DNA from: Tolypeutes matacus
Taxonomy: Eukaryota > Chordata > Mammalia > Cingulata > Chlamyphoridae
Direction: 5' to 3'
NCBI GenBank assembly: GCA_026826555.1
Contig: JAKSZT010054304.1
Location: forward strand, 49,241,113-49,305,112
Length of the DNA stretch: 64,000 bases
Of this stretch, positions 46,330 to 57,732 are shown in pieces. Both the position numbers and the translations under genes were made by a program. The notes under the pieces are model-generated. The model saw only the letters and a list, made by a program, of their open reading frames with translations. It was not told the DNA's origin and did not search any database. Position 1 is the stretch's first letter, and each line of letters opens with the position of its first letter.

Positions 46330-46520
46330 GAGGGGAGGGAGGGCAAGAGATGATTGGTTAGTGCGAGCAGTACCGCCCTGCCCATTTCCCTCCCACACCC
46401 TCCTGGGAGAAACAGCTGGAAGGAGACATAGGGAGGAAAGGCTAGGATTGGCTAAGAGTCTGTGGCAGGGCGGGTTGAGGCAGCACAGATGAAGTATTTA
46501 CCTGTCTAGGTAAGTCAGGA
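46330..46520 (+). promoter_or_regulatory. C1orf116: Probable SARG promoter
   Basis: Two inverted CCAAT boxes (attgg in tgattggtta at 46351-46360 and in ggattggc near 46445) and a GC-type site (gggcggg near 46468) lie just before a candidate first exon with a good splice donor. No clear TATA box and no consensus androgen-response element were found by eye, although the gene is androgen-regulated in human. Confidence 0.45.
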
Positions 46521-46609
46521 GAAGGTCACAAGAAGCAGAAAACAGGAGACAGGGGAAGCAGTCTCTGTTTCGTCTTTGTCCTTTGAAATAAGCCCCCTAC
46601 CCAGTGAAG
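46500..46609 (+). other. C1orf116: Candidate noncoding exon 1 of SARG
   Basis: A donor site, GAAG followed by GTGAGT, ends the exon at 46609. The human gene spans about 15 kb with its start codon in the second exon, which fits a first exon here, 5.3 kb left of the coding exon. The 5' limit is not visible. Short exonic text resembles no protein. Confidence 0.4.
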
Positions 46610-48008
46610 GTGAGTTAATCACTAACCAACTTTTACTGATTCTGCAGCAAGAGGAGGGGCTCCATAGGAAGTCAGAGGTACGGGGTTGCAGGGGTCCCTC
46701 TACTCTATACCCCTGCCAGGAGGATTTTCCTCTCTGTTCCTCACCTCTCTGCCTCCAGCCTGGGGTCAGGGTAAGATTGAAGTTTTTCTCTGGAGATTAG
46801 GCTGAGATGCATCTTTTTCTCCTTTGCCTATTTAAGTTGGATAAGCATATCGTGCAGACATAGAAAGAAAATAAGTTTGTTTTGGAAATTTCCATCTCTG
46901 AACAATTGAAATTGGGTTGTGACTTTGGAAGAGAATGGAGTGGAGGGACTTAAAGTAGGCAGTCACCTCCTTGGTCCTGCATTGCACTTATACCAGGAAA
47001 TTCTTCCATGGCTTTATATCAACGAGATGTCTATCTTTATTTAAATAAAGGGAGCAGCACGTGTGTGTTTGATTATGGTCAAGTGATAATGGGACTTTCT
47101 GTGGACAGTTGTATAAGGTGTAAGCCATGCTACATTGTTTGTATGGGGATGTGTTTGGGCACATTGGGAAAACTCCAATTCAGGCTACCAGCTCATCTTT
47201 GGCAATCCTATGGATAATCTAGTTGCAAAGTCAAGTTTATTTGGGTTCAACTCAATTAATTTTCCAACTTTGCCTGTTAATACATACTGAGACTGGCAAA
47301 CAGAAAGCTACTTGTCCATGCTGGTGCCTCACCCACGTTACTATTTCATGGCAGCCTGTCAGTCTGGCTAAAGTTCTATGTGAGGCTCAGGTCAAAGTAC
47401 TGCGGCAAAGTACACAGAAAGGAGAACCAGACCAGTTTAGTGGTTTTGCTTTGTCTTCCTACAGCTGTCCCAGTTGGCATATGGTGGCTGGTTTCCCTGC
47501 ACAAGGAAGGTGGATATTAAAATCAAGTCATGGAAAGCACTCTGTTACCCACATTGGGGATTAACACTCTTGTCCTTAACTCTGCCTCTTTTCCTCCTGC
47601 TGCAGGGAAGAGGAAAATGGGAGGACCCCAGTGGCGGGCTCCCAGAGCCTGGCACACACAAGCTCCGAGTGAATATACTGCATTGCCACTCCTGGCAACT
47701 GAGCTTTAGGCTTTGGCTTACTCCACACCACAGAACCAGCCCACCACCCTCACTGACCACAAACTGCCATAGATGGTGAATTTGTCAGCAGTCAAAATAA
47801 TCTGCAGCATCTAATAAAGTCTGCTGTGCAGAGGGTACTTCTGTCTGCTCTCTCCCTTAAACCCAATGGTGAAAGAGATTATTTCATTGCCTAAACACAA
47901 GCAGAAACTTGCCCATTTTTGCATGGAGAGGGATACGCACACAGTGAACTTTTAATTGTCCTGCTGTTTTCGTGGATGTTTCCATCCAGAGGCATGTTTC
48001 TGGGTAGT

Positions 48009-48012
<4 letters not shown>

Positions 48013-48040
<28 letters not shown>
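48013..48040. repeat. Poly(A) tract of 28
   Basis: An uninterrupted A run without an adjacent recognisable SINE. Confidence 0.9.
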
Positions 48041-49158
48041 GCAGACACCTGGTTTGGGAAAAGTAGGAAACCTCTTTGACCACTGGGGAAATAGACTGAG
48101 CTCTTGGAGGATATGGGGGTGGGCTTGTGGGATGAAGGTGATAAAGAGGCATTGGGTCTGTTTAGAAGGAATGGAGAAGCCAAACTGGAATGGGGCTGGA
48201 GCCCTCCCCACGCCACCCTCCCCAGATGCCAGAACCCCACATGCTGAGTGTTTATTTACTCTCCTCCAAAGCTTGGCTAGTTTCAGTTGAGTAGTTAATG
48301 TTTAATGTCTCTTTGGATGGGAGGTTCTAACTATATAGGTTGTGATATTTCTTAACCTGTTTCCTCCTCCCCACAAGTCCCCCAAAGAGGTCAAGGGTTA
48401 AAAGATAGCAAATTCTCACCTTGAGTGTTTGGCTTGTTTCTTAGGCTTCTCATTAGGTAGAAATACCTCAGGTTTCGATGGCTGCCCAGAAATGCCTCTA
48501 AGTTTCAAGGTTGTAAAGTTAATGGAAGGAAATAGAGCATGAAAGCTAAGCCTAGCTGGTGAGGGAGGATAGAAGGGTGGGAAGAGAACTTTTTACATTC
48601 GAAACTATTTGGGTCAGAAAAGTAGGTGTGATGATGAGGTGTAAGCCTTAGGGCTCATTCAGCTTCAGTGTCAGGTTCAGATTCATCTCTGCAGTGATTA
48701 TGACAGCATGATCTTCAATGGCACTCAATGTCACTTCTTGACCCTTTGGAAGTATCTGTCTGTTGTTGGGGCAATAAGCTGACCTAGAAACATAAAGCTG
48801 AACCAGATAATTTACAGGGTTTAAGGTATGAGGTAAAAAGGAGAGGGATGATTTTAGGCTTTTAGTATTTATTCAGGGGTAGCCTAAGATCCTTCTTTGG
48901 GTACAGGCCACTCTTGTATTGGGACAGTCCCCAGGATGCCCTCTGAGGGGCTTGGGATCCATAGGCTGCCGAGCATATGTAGTCCTAGGTTAGGAAGGGG
49001 TAATGGGAAGAACCCCAGTTTTCTCACCTGTAAAATGAAGAGAAGGTCACTTCCTCCTTATGTTACCAGGTTATACTGAAGATATAACGGGTATATCTGA
49101 AAGCACTTTGTAAGTTATAACATGCTATGTCCTTGTGAAGCAGTGCTATTCCTATTGT

Positions 49159-49406
49159 GTTTTTTCTGTTTGTTTTGTTGTTTTTTTGTTTTTGTTTCTG
49201 AGGCACCAGGGCTGGGGATTGAACCTGGCACCTCGTATGTGGGAAGCCAGTGCTCAACCACTGAGCCACATCAGCTCCCCTGAGTTGGTTTTTACATTTG
49301 TTTGCTCGGTTGTTTTTTGTTTGTTTCTTTCTTTCTTTTAGGAGGCTGGGTGAACCAAAGGAGGGACCTCCCATGTGGGAAGCAGGCACTTAACAGCTTG
49401 AGCCCC
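49159..49406 (-). mobile_element. DAS-type SINE, tandem dimer
   Basis: Two antisense tRNA-like monomers (heads ending near 49280 and 49406) inserted as a unit, shown by the 11-base duplication ATTCCTATTGT (49148-49158 and 49407-49417). The spacer holds tgagttggttttt. Confidence 0.9.
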
Positions 49407-50161
49407 ATTCCTATTGTTTTTATCTCTTCTAGTTGCTTCTGGCAATTCTAGAGGAGTTTCCCAAAGTTAGAGTGTGATAGTCTTCCCTGGGAGGAAAGAG
49501 ATGCTAGAAAACCACTATATAGTCTGAAGCATGCTTAGGTGGTAATTTTCTCTGAAAGGAAGAGGCAGCATCTACTAACCCATTCACGGAGACCATTACG
49601 TTAATTACAGTAAGTTACTCTAAATTTTCACTGCCCCAATTTTACAGATAAGAAAAGTAGAGCTGAAAATGAGACCCTTCAATATATGCTTGCATCTTGA
49701 AAACAAGGCTTTTGTCTTATACAGATTTGCACCCCTGGTGTCTATTAGATGCTCATAAATATTAGTTTAACTGAAAACATTGCCCAAATTCCATTGAGTC
49801 ATATATTCTCTGGTAAATAAAATATTTAAGAAAAAAACAAGAAGCTCAACATAGTAGACATTAGAACAGGTGACAAGTTTATTCACCCAGAAATGAGACC
49901 TGGATTCCCTTAGCTATAGTGGCCTCAACCCTAGAGAACCTCTCTGAGCCTGCACAGCCATTAATGGAGTGGATAGCTGGGTGACAGAATTTCTTCCACA
50001 TGACCTCTCATATTTATGTTTCTTTGGGTTTCTGGGTATTGGGGAACCAACCTCATGAAAGAACCCTAAGAGCTATCTCACCCAATGTTGATTTTTCATT
50101 GGACTTCTCTGATGTCTTTGCCTCCTCTGGTCTCCTCCTTATCTCCTGATAGGCTCTAGAC

Positions 50162-50333
50162 AAGGGGTTCTTAACAAGGAGTCCATGAGCTTGAATTGAA
50201 AAAAAAATAAAACATTATTCTTGTGGGGATGTGTTTGTACAGGTGTGATCTATTTATTAAATAATGTACAGTATAATGTGGACTCAGTAAGGGTCCATGT
50301 TTTTCACCTGACCGGCTAAGGTTAAGACCCCTG
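50162..50333. mobile_element. Small nonautonomous hAT element
   Basis: About 172 bases with inverted ends (aaggggttcttaac / gttaagacccctg) and the 8-base duplication CTCTAGAC (50154-50161 and 50334-50341), diagnostic of the hAT superfamily. MER5/Charlie-like by eye. Confidence 0.85.
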
Positions 50334-51164
50334 CTCTAGACCCTCATGAACCACATGTGTCTGACTTGCTGGAGATCTTCCCTCTTCCTTCTCCAGTGTC
50401 CTGCTCCTCCCTACCTGCCCCACTTGGGGGACTCCTCCCAAGCAAGAGAGGAGCTTCATGAGGCCTTATTCTTGCCACCTCTATAAGGTTGGCAGGCTGA
50501 CTTACCTGACCCAGCCCAAACCTGACTTTGGCACTGGAAGCAATTGCTGGCAGAGGCCAAGGGGACACCTGCCCTGGCATTGAAACCCCACGCTCCTAGA
50601 TCTCAAATCAAACACATTTTCAAGGACATCTTACCTGCTTTGGGAAAGATAGGAGAGATGGTAGAAAATATACCATGGCATCGTGGGGAAAATAAGGATT
50701 TAGTATCAGGCAAACTGCATTCTAATTCTAGCTCTACCCCAACTCTGTTTAACTTTGGAAATATCTCTTAATCTTAATTCTTTTAGAGTTTCCTTTTAAC
50801 ATAGGAGAATCACTCCTGGCCTGCCCAACTCTGGTGGAATGTTTCTCACAAACAGGCATATGAAAATGCTTGGGACTTTCAGAGGAAAGATGGCACTGCC
50901 TTTTTCTGCTACTACTATTGTCACAGTGAACTTGAAACTGTTTTTCCCTTGGAGTTGAAGCTGGGAAGAAACCACAAAAGACATTTCTCTTGTTCGCTTG
51001 ACACAGGCTAGGGACCTTTATTGGGAATAAGTGCAACAATAGAGGAGATGATGTGCAAGAGGGAAATTGGGTGTTCTCAACTTCTGCATGTGCTATGAAC
51101 ATGTTTCCCAGGCTAGGGAGATAATGGTGGCCATGGGGGTAGTTGTGATGATGTTGATGATGTT

Positions 51165-51285
51165 AACTATGATAGCAGGTAACAATTACTGGGCCATGCA
51201 CCACGCAAAGTATTTTACATGAAGTATTTCATTATGTCCTCAAAAGAACCCTATGGGGTAGGCACTATGAAGTGCCCTGTTCTTT
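51165..51285 (-). repeat. MIR fragment
   Basis: caattactgggccatgcacc, attttacatgaagtatttca and accctatggggtaggcact follow the reverse MIR order. Confidence 0.75.
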
Positions 51286-51404
51286 CTCTTTCTGGCTTAT
51301 AGTCTCCTGAACTCTCCTTTTCTACATTCTTGTTTCTCTTGCTTCAGTTTGGTTTGCTCTTAGATGGATCTTGTCTTTTCATTATTCCAAGAATAGATTT
51401 AGTT

Positions 51405-51600
51405 ATTCATTTATTCATTAAGTACTTGAGCATTTACTACCAACTGAACTGTCCTAAGTGTTCTCTCATTTAATCCTTACAATAGCCCCATTTAAAGAAG
51501 AAAAATAGACTCAAAGAGGAATTTGCCTCAAGTCATGTAACTGTAAATAGCTGAACTGGAATTTGAACCCAGATCCAACTACCTCCAGAATCCAAGCAAT
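51405..51600 (-). repeat. MIR element
   Basis: catttactaccaactgaact, catttaatccttacaatagc and ctggaatttgaacccagatc follow the reverse MIR consensus. Confidence 0.8.
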
Positions 51601-51917
51601 GGACTCCTATAATATTTCTTGTTTATGGCAATGAAAATGTAGGTTCAGCTCCCCAGTTCAGAGGAACAAAGGACTAAGAGAAGTGATGGAATCTCCTTTC
51701 TGACTAGACTGCTTCCCCACCAACTGAGTCTTCCCTTCTCACATATTAAGCCAGCTTATGTGTCCTTCCGTGAAGGCTGGGGGGCTCAGGGTATGGGTGC
51801 CGTGGCCCCCTCCAGCTCTCTGCTTGCTTGGTGTCCCTGCTGCCATGCTGCTCCAGGGCCTGGGCAGAGCCTTGGGGGAGCCTCGGCTCACTCGTGGCTT
51901 TGTTCTTCTCTTTTCAG

Positions 51918-52103
51918 GCCCAGCCTGGGACATTCTTGGCTTCCCTTCGCTTCCCCTCTGGGAGTCCCTTTCGCCACTCCTGCACCTTGCTTCAGGCGAT
52001 GCCCGAGAGGGAGCTGTGGCCAGCCGGGCCAGGCTTGGAACCCGTGACCCGCGTCGGCAGCTGCGACAGCATGACGAGCACCACCTCGACGCGCTCTGGA
52101 TCT
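51918..52103 (+). CDS. C1orf116: SARG exon 2, with start codon at 51999
   Basis: Acceptor AG at 51916-51917 after a pyrimidine tract (ttcttctcttttcag), donor GTATGT at 52104. The coding part is 51999-52103 and encodes residues 1-35, beginning MPERELWPAG as in human SARG and ending TRSGS. Bases 51918-51998 are 5' untranslated and contain no ATG, which supports the start. It splices in phase 0 to 54476. SARG (specifically androgen-regulated gene protein) is cytoplasmic in human cells and its biochemical role is unknown. Confidence 0.93.
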
Positions 52104-52469
52104 GTATGTACTCTGTCCTGCCACCTCGCCTGCTCTGTGCCCTGCCCTGCCCTGCCCTGCTCTACCACCCATCCTTACTCACTGCGCCTTCTCTCTCATC
52201 TTCCTCGTCAGAGAGTGAATCAACATCAAGTGGTGCTTTCTTTCTCTGAGTCACCCCTGGTTCTACAAGGAAAAGGTGGGACCTCCACGGCGGCCCAAGG
52301 AACCCCCCCCCCACCCCAATTTCCAGTAGATTGGGGAGGACAGTATTGAGTGGAAGCAAGAGGACAGGCCAGGGATCTGAAGTCCTGGTGGAAATGGAAC
52401 ATAGATCCTTGTAGTACACAGATGCCTGAAGCTTTCTGCAAGGAGCAGATACAAAGATCAAAGAGAATG

Positions 52470-52690
52470 GAGTAATTAAGAGCCTGCGTTCTGGAGCCAA
52501 ACATATCTGGGTTCTCTACTTATAAGCTATATGACTGTGGGCAAATTACTTAATCTCTCTAAGCTTCAGTCTTCTCAGTTTTAAAATGGGGATACTATTA
52601 ATACCCAACTCATGGGATTCTTGAGGGAGTAAATGAGATGCATATAAAGCATTTAGCACCTGCCTCATTATGTAGGGAAAAAAAAATAGC
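52470..52690 (+). repeat. MIR element
   Basis: ttctggagccaaacatatct, atgactgtgggcaaattact and aatctctctaagcttcagt match the forward MIR consensus. Confidence 0.85.
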
Positions 52691-52699
52691 CTATCTATG

Positions 52700-54040
52700 A
52701 CAGCGATTGAGAATCTTCCAAAGTCCCTAGGTTTAACTCTTTGTGAGTGATGTGCAATGAATTAGTATTTGGGGGGGCGGGGGGCATGAATTTGAATCTC
52801 AGATGTTGTAAGGCTGGTATGAAAGACCAAATCTGACCTACATCCCCACCAAAACATTATTTTGTTGTTAATACTTGTCACATATATAATAACCCTTGAG
52901 AATTTATACTTTATTGCTTTATATTCAAGAGAGTTACTTGAAATTTTAAGGGTTATAAAGGTCTCTACTAAATGTCAAGGATGTTTAATAAAGTCATTGA
53001 GCTCTGATCTATAAAACTGGAGTAGAAAAAGCAGCACAAAAAGAAAATCCCAAGAACAGACAATCAGTGTGTAATTTCTTTTGACCCTGGATTCTGGGGC
53101 CACAGAGACACCTTCCTGTTTCTGTTAGGCTGAGACCAAATCTGAATAATCACATACCTTTGGACACAGACTGCGACAGGAAGGAAAGTTTTTTTAAAGT
53201 GAATCATCCACAAAGGAGAAATTCAGAACTGGCTTATCCATGGCAATGCTCTTTTAGGAGAAAGAAGGCAGTCCCAAGAAGATCTTTACTCAAGGAACCC
53301 CTGGAGTTTCCTTGGGCTGCATAGATGGGCTATTCCTTGGGCTGTGAGGTATACCCTCTATCAGTCACCTGATACAGGTCTCTCTAGGTGCCAGGGGAAC
53401 TAAAAGTATTATTCCAGCACCTGCCTCCCCGCTCCACTCCCCGGTGACTTTTAGTGCTGTCTCAAAATCTTCCCTGGCCATCTGAGTGTCCCCAGAGAAT
53501 ATACAGCTCTGATGTGTCCTAAATATAGGAGGAAGGGTAGAGATGACAGGAAGGGACTTATATTTTCCCTTTTTGGTTTCCCTTCCCCCTTCTCCTTTGG
53601 AGAGAAACTAATCCATGGATCTTCCTGGCCTGGTGGAGCATGGGCCCAACTGTGATAGCTATAGCCTTTTCTTACAAATATCCTATGTGCTTTCTCATAA
53701 TGAAATGATCTACTTTGGGTATATATATTTAACACTAAATTACTAAGTTGCTTTCCCTTCCCTATATGGTTTCCCCACCCTCCCCCTCAAGTTAATATTT
53801 GCTTAAGAACTACCCGCTCATTTGAATTTTAGCCAGAGCCAAATGCCATCAAGAAAGTAAATATACAAGGGGAAAAAATCCTGTATGGAATGTACTTCAA
53901 AGTCAAGTGTAAATTATCTGGTAAATTTATCTGTGGCTAGTCATACTGCTGCTCCCACTGGCCTGGCAGTCAGTTGTTGGCTGCATTGCCTGTTTGTCCT
54001 TGTATTGTCCTTGATATACCAGATCAAGTACCTTGAGAAG
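52700..54040. other. Intronic sequence, no repeat assigned
   Basis: A G-rich run is at 52771-52783. Otherwise no element was recognised, and there is no coding exon supported by splice sites. Confidence 0.4.
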
Positions 54041-54049
54041 TTAAAATTG

Positions 54050-54195
54050 ACACCATTCATGTCTAAGGTCAAATTATTACATTGCCCATATATTTTGGAG
54101 CTAAATGGAGATAAGCCAAGTGAAATACTTTACAAAGGTCACATAGAGAAATTGGGATCAGAACCTGGGACTGCTTCCAATCTATACTCTTAACC
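54050..54195 (-). repeat. MIR-like fragment
   Basis: aaaggtcacatagagaaatt, gggatcagaacctgggactg and the following text resemble the end of the reverse MIR consensus. Confidence 0.6.
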
Positions 54196-54475
54196 ATTCC
54201 ACCCAAAAGAAAGGCTGTTTGCCACCTGCCTGCCAGCTACCAGGGGGACAGTCTGAGAGTCTCTGCCCTGCCTGGTGCTATACTTGCAGAAAGCAACTCC
54301 AGCAGGTTTGCAGCGCAGCACTGTGGAGAGGTCACCAGCTCTTTAGCACTCCTTCTCCACAACTGGGTGGTTCACAGGCCCTGCTGGTTTCTGCTCTGTG
54401 CTCAGCCATGGGCTTCCTCTTACAGTTCCCTCTCCTTCCTTTTCTTCCTCCTTCTCCACTACTCACTGATTGCAG

Positions 54476-54653
54476 AGTGACAGCAGCTACGACTTCCTAT
54501 CTGCAGAAGAGAAAGAGTGTCTGCTTTTCCTGGAGAAGACCATTGGCTCATTGGACACTGAGGCTGACAGTGGACTGTCCACTGATGAGTCAGAGCCAGC
54601 CACAACTCCCCGAGGTCCACAAGCACTGCCCATAACCCAGCCTACTTCCCGGG
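54476..54653 (+). CDS. C1orf116: SARG exon 3
   Basis: 178 bases encoding residues 36-94 plus one base of codon 95. It begins SDSSYDFLS and includes EKECLLFLEKTIGSLDTEAD, the best conserved N-terminal block of SARG. Acceptor CAG at 54473-54475, donor GTAAGA at 54654. Phase 1 at its end, joining g to ga and giving Gly95. Confidence 0.95.
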
Positions 54654-55912
54654 GTAAGAGACACTGTCTCGGGGTAGCACCTCTGGCCAAACCCAGAAAA
54701 TCAGTACACCTCTCTAACTATGTTCCGCCTCACCTGCCCTCTGCTCCAAGGGCCACAGGTGGATCAACCTCACTCCTCACCACCCTCCTGGCTAAAATAA
54801 AGCCTTGTCCCTGGAGGGAAGGAGGCAGTGCTGACAAGCAGCTTCCTATGTCTTTCTATGAAGTCTCAGAGTCCTGGACAGGAAAGGGATTTGGCCAACT
54901 CCTATCCCCTCATGGAGAGATTCTAAAGAGATAGGAGGATCACAGAGGTGGGGGAGGGAGGCAGGGAAGGGGGAGTGATTGGCTCTGGAGAGAATGAATC
55001 AGTCTGGAGAGCTAATCTGGGGGACCCAGAGGAAGCAACTAGGAGATAAGAAGAGGGAAGGGCCCCCTTAAGCAGTGGGTGGTGCCCTGAGGCCCTGAGT
55101 ATGGGGAACCAGTGGTGTTTGGGCTCAGTAGAGGGAAACTTGCAAATTTTTTATTCATTTAGCAAATATTTGTTGCCAATGTGTCAGACCCTCCTTTGAG
55201 ATAGAGCAGTAAGTCGGGACATGGGGCTTCACTGCCCCTTGAGGCTCTGGCCCTGCAAGCCTGAGGTTCCTGCCTAGCTTGCTGGGAGGCAAGAGCCCAT
55301 GTCACTTTCTGGAGCAGGGACAGCTGTGGCCATTACAGAATCATACAGGTGCTTAAAGGGAGTGAAGGTGGAAGAACCAAGAACAAATCACCTGTTCATA
55401 TATTTCCATTGGACTCAGTTATCTGGGAGCCTTGAAGTAGCTAGACTTCTAGCTGCTAGAGGGAATTTCCTCATCCGTCCCAACCCTGGTGCAGCTGTAG
55501 GGCACTGGGGAGAGTCTGAGTCAAGGCAGTGGAGCTGTCTCTGGCTGCCCTATCCCCAGCCATCACGAAAAATTAATCCTTGAGTGAAGGGAATCTATTA
55601 TTATCTATCTATTAGTTTAAATGCTATCCACAAGGGGGGGATAAATGAATAAATAAATAAAATCTTAAAAAAAAAAAAATAAAATAAAATAAAAGGCAGA
55701 TGTATTGACATGTAAGCAATCAATCTGAACATTTAAAAAAAAAAAATAAATGCTATCCAGACAAGAATTCTACCCCTTTAAGAACAAAGGAAAAAAAAAA
55801 AAAGTATCCATTGCTAGTTGGAGATCAGAGTTCAGGGAGTATTTGCTTTCCCTGTCAGCCAGGTTCTCACCTCTGTCCACTCTTCTTTGCCTGTTCTCCC
55901 TGACCCTCACAG
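54654..55912 (+). other. C1orf116: SARG intron 3
   Basis: 1259 bases between donor GTAAGA (54654) and acceptor AG (55911-55912), preceded by a pyrimidine tract (cctgttctccctgaccctca). It holds a truncated SINE with extra 3' sequence at 55631-55746. The open frame that runs into exon 4 from 55750 is intronic read-through, not coding. Confidence 0.9.
55631..55746 (+). mobile_element. 5'-truncated SINE tail with transduced 3' sequence
   Basis: Flanked by the 13-base duplication TAAATGCTATCCA (55618-55630 and 55747-55759). The left part is a DAS SINE tail (ggggggataaatgaataaat and a first A-rich tract with TAAAA units). About 40 bases of unrelated sequence follow (ggcagatgtattgacatgta onwards), then a second poly(A). 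Confidence 0.85.
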
Positions 55913-57462
55913 GACATCCAGAGGACACGATCATTCAGCAAGGACCAAAGCCAAGGAGAGTGGTTCCACCCAGCTCATCTCACTTCCCAGAACCCCAAGG
56001 CCTGAGCCTCAGGTCTGGCTCCCACAGCCTCCCCAGAAATATCCATATTGGCAGAAACCAGAATCCAAGGGAAAACACCACCCAGGCTAAGAGCCACATC
56101 TCTGGAGAATCTGAGGGGCTTGTACCAGAGCCTGAGAAAAAAAGGGTGAGCCAGAGCACTGAGCCCCATTGGACACCCGCCAGTCCCCAGAAAGCCACGC
56201 TTGCCTTGGACGCAGTGCTCCTTCCCCCACCAGAGGCCTTCCGCAACAGCCAGCCAGAGACCTGTGGGGAAGGCAGCCAGCCTGAGGGGCCGAGGGAGCA
56301 AGGCAGCACACCCCAGCTGCACACATCACTCAGTCCCCAGAAGAGAGAGACTTCTTCAGAAACTATGTCCCAAAAAGTCAGTGAGAAAGGCTCAGTGGGC
56401 AGCCCAGGACAGCCGCGGCCTGCTCCTGCCTTGCTGTCTCAGAATGCTAGAGCTGAAGATGCTCCCCTCCCATCAGGGGAGGATCCAAGTTTCCGACTGA
56501 CTCCCCTCACAGCCCCTAAGCCCCGGAAGCTGCCACCCAATATTGTTCTGAAGAGCAGCCGAAGCAGTTTCCACAGTAATCCCCAGAACTGGCTGGCCCG
56601 CCACTCTGAGGCTATCCCAGGAGACTCCAGCCTGGTCTCCTCTTCCCTGCAGGAGCAGCGGAAAGCACGTAGAGAAGCACTGGAGAAGCTGGGTTTACCC
56701 CAGGACCAAGATGAGCCCAGCCTGCACTTAAGTAAGCCCACCAGCTCCATCAGACTCAAGGAGACTCCTGCTCGGGCCCCTTCCCGAGCTCCAGCTCCTA
56801 CCGTGGCTCAGCCTGCAGTCCCAGCTCAAGTCTCAGCAGTTCCTGCTCCAGGAAAGGCTCCAGCTCCAGCTTCAGCTTCAGCTCCAGGACCTTCTCCAGT
56901 GAAGGCCCTGCCTCCAGGGAATGTTTCGATTTCTGCCCAGGGACCCCTTCCAGGAAGAGCTGCAGCTACCAAATCCATGCCAATTCCTGTTCCTAAAGCC
57001 CCAAAGGTAAATAGTCCTCCCACTCAGCCAAAGCCAAACTCAGGGCTGGCTCTCCAAAAGAGCGACATCACTGGCCTAAGACAGATGAACTTCAAGTCCA
57101 ATACTCTGGAACGCTCAGGTGTGGGGCTGAGCAGCTACCTCTCAGCTGAGAAAGACCCCAGCCCCAAAACCAGCACCTCTCTGGGAAGGGACTCTTTCTT
57201 GGACAAGATATCCCCCAGTGTTCTGCGTAATTCCCGACCCCGCCCTGCCTCCTTGGGCACGGGGAAGGAATTTGCAGGTATCCAGGTGGGCAAGCTGGCT
57301 GACCTGGAGCAGGAGCAGAACCCCAAGCACCTCTTCTACTCAGGACAGAGCCGTGACAAGCTGCCTCGACCCCCCTGTGTCAGCGTCAAGATCTCCCCAA
57401 AGGGCGTCCCTGATGAGAACAGAAGGGAAGCTCTGAAGAAGTTGGGACTGTTGAAGGAATAG
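55913..57462 (+). CDS. C1orf116: SARG exon 4, main coding exon
   Basis: Encodes residues 95-610 and the stop at 57460-57462; the full protein is 610 residues (human about 601). It contains most of the SARG family region: PRNIHIGRNQNP, PKPRKLPPNIVLKSSRSSFH, a Pro/Ala-rich low-complexity stretch (about residues 381-430), LRQMNFKSNTLERSGVGLSS and a conserved C-terminus. The motif RREAL(E/K)KLGL occurs twice, at 347-356 and 598-607. No transmembrane segment or signal peptide is visible. The frame is intact, with no frameshift. Function is unknown beyond androgen-dependent expression in human. Confidence 0.96.
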
Positions 57463-57705
57463 GCATCGACCACCAGCACCTTTGGCATTATCCCCCCCAC
57501 AGCACATGAGAAGAGACTCAGGGCTCCACTTAGGAGCCTTTCCCACCTCACAGCTTAGGGGTTGCACGGGGATGGGCTTCTTTCACATGTTCCATTCACT
57601 CTGAGTTGAAGGGGAGAGATTTGAAACCACATACATGTTTATGTTCAGACAGGTTGTGTCAATGAGTGTCCTCATGAATTCATCCTGAAGATGATTTCCA
57701 TAAGC

Positions 57706-57732
57706 GTGTGTGTGCGTGTGTGCGCGTGTGTG
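57706..57732. repeat. (GT)n microsatellite with GC interruptions
   Basis: About 13 GT-like units (gtgtgtgtgcgtgtgtgcgc) in the SARG 3' UTR. Confidence 0.85.

Larger units (their letters stand above)
46610..51917 (+). other. C1orf116: SARG intron 1 (inferred)
   Basis: If exon 1 is at about 46500-46609, this 5.3 kb is intron 1. It contains a poly(A) tract, an antisense SINE dimer (49159-49406), a small hAT element (50162-50333) and two MIRs. No other exon is clear. Confidence 0.4.
52104..54475 (+). other. C1orf116: SARG intron 2
   Basis: Between donor GTATGT (52104) and acceptor CAG ending at 54475. It contains MIR copies at 52470-52690 and 54050-54195. No additional exon seen. The short open frames on both strands are chance. 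Confidence 0.85.

Noticed and set aside
51760..52349. Overlapping long frames around SARG exon 2
   Set aside because: GC-rich exon shadows and intronic read-through; only 51999-52103 fits the orthologue and splice sites.
55750..55912. N-terminal extension of the SARG exon 4 frame starting at an ATG at 55750
   Set aside because: The ATG lies in the target duplication of a SINE insertion, and the stretch is intron 3: a clear acceptor ends at 55912 and the joined product matches human SARG.
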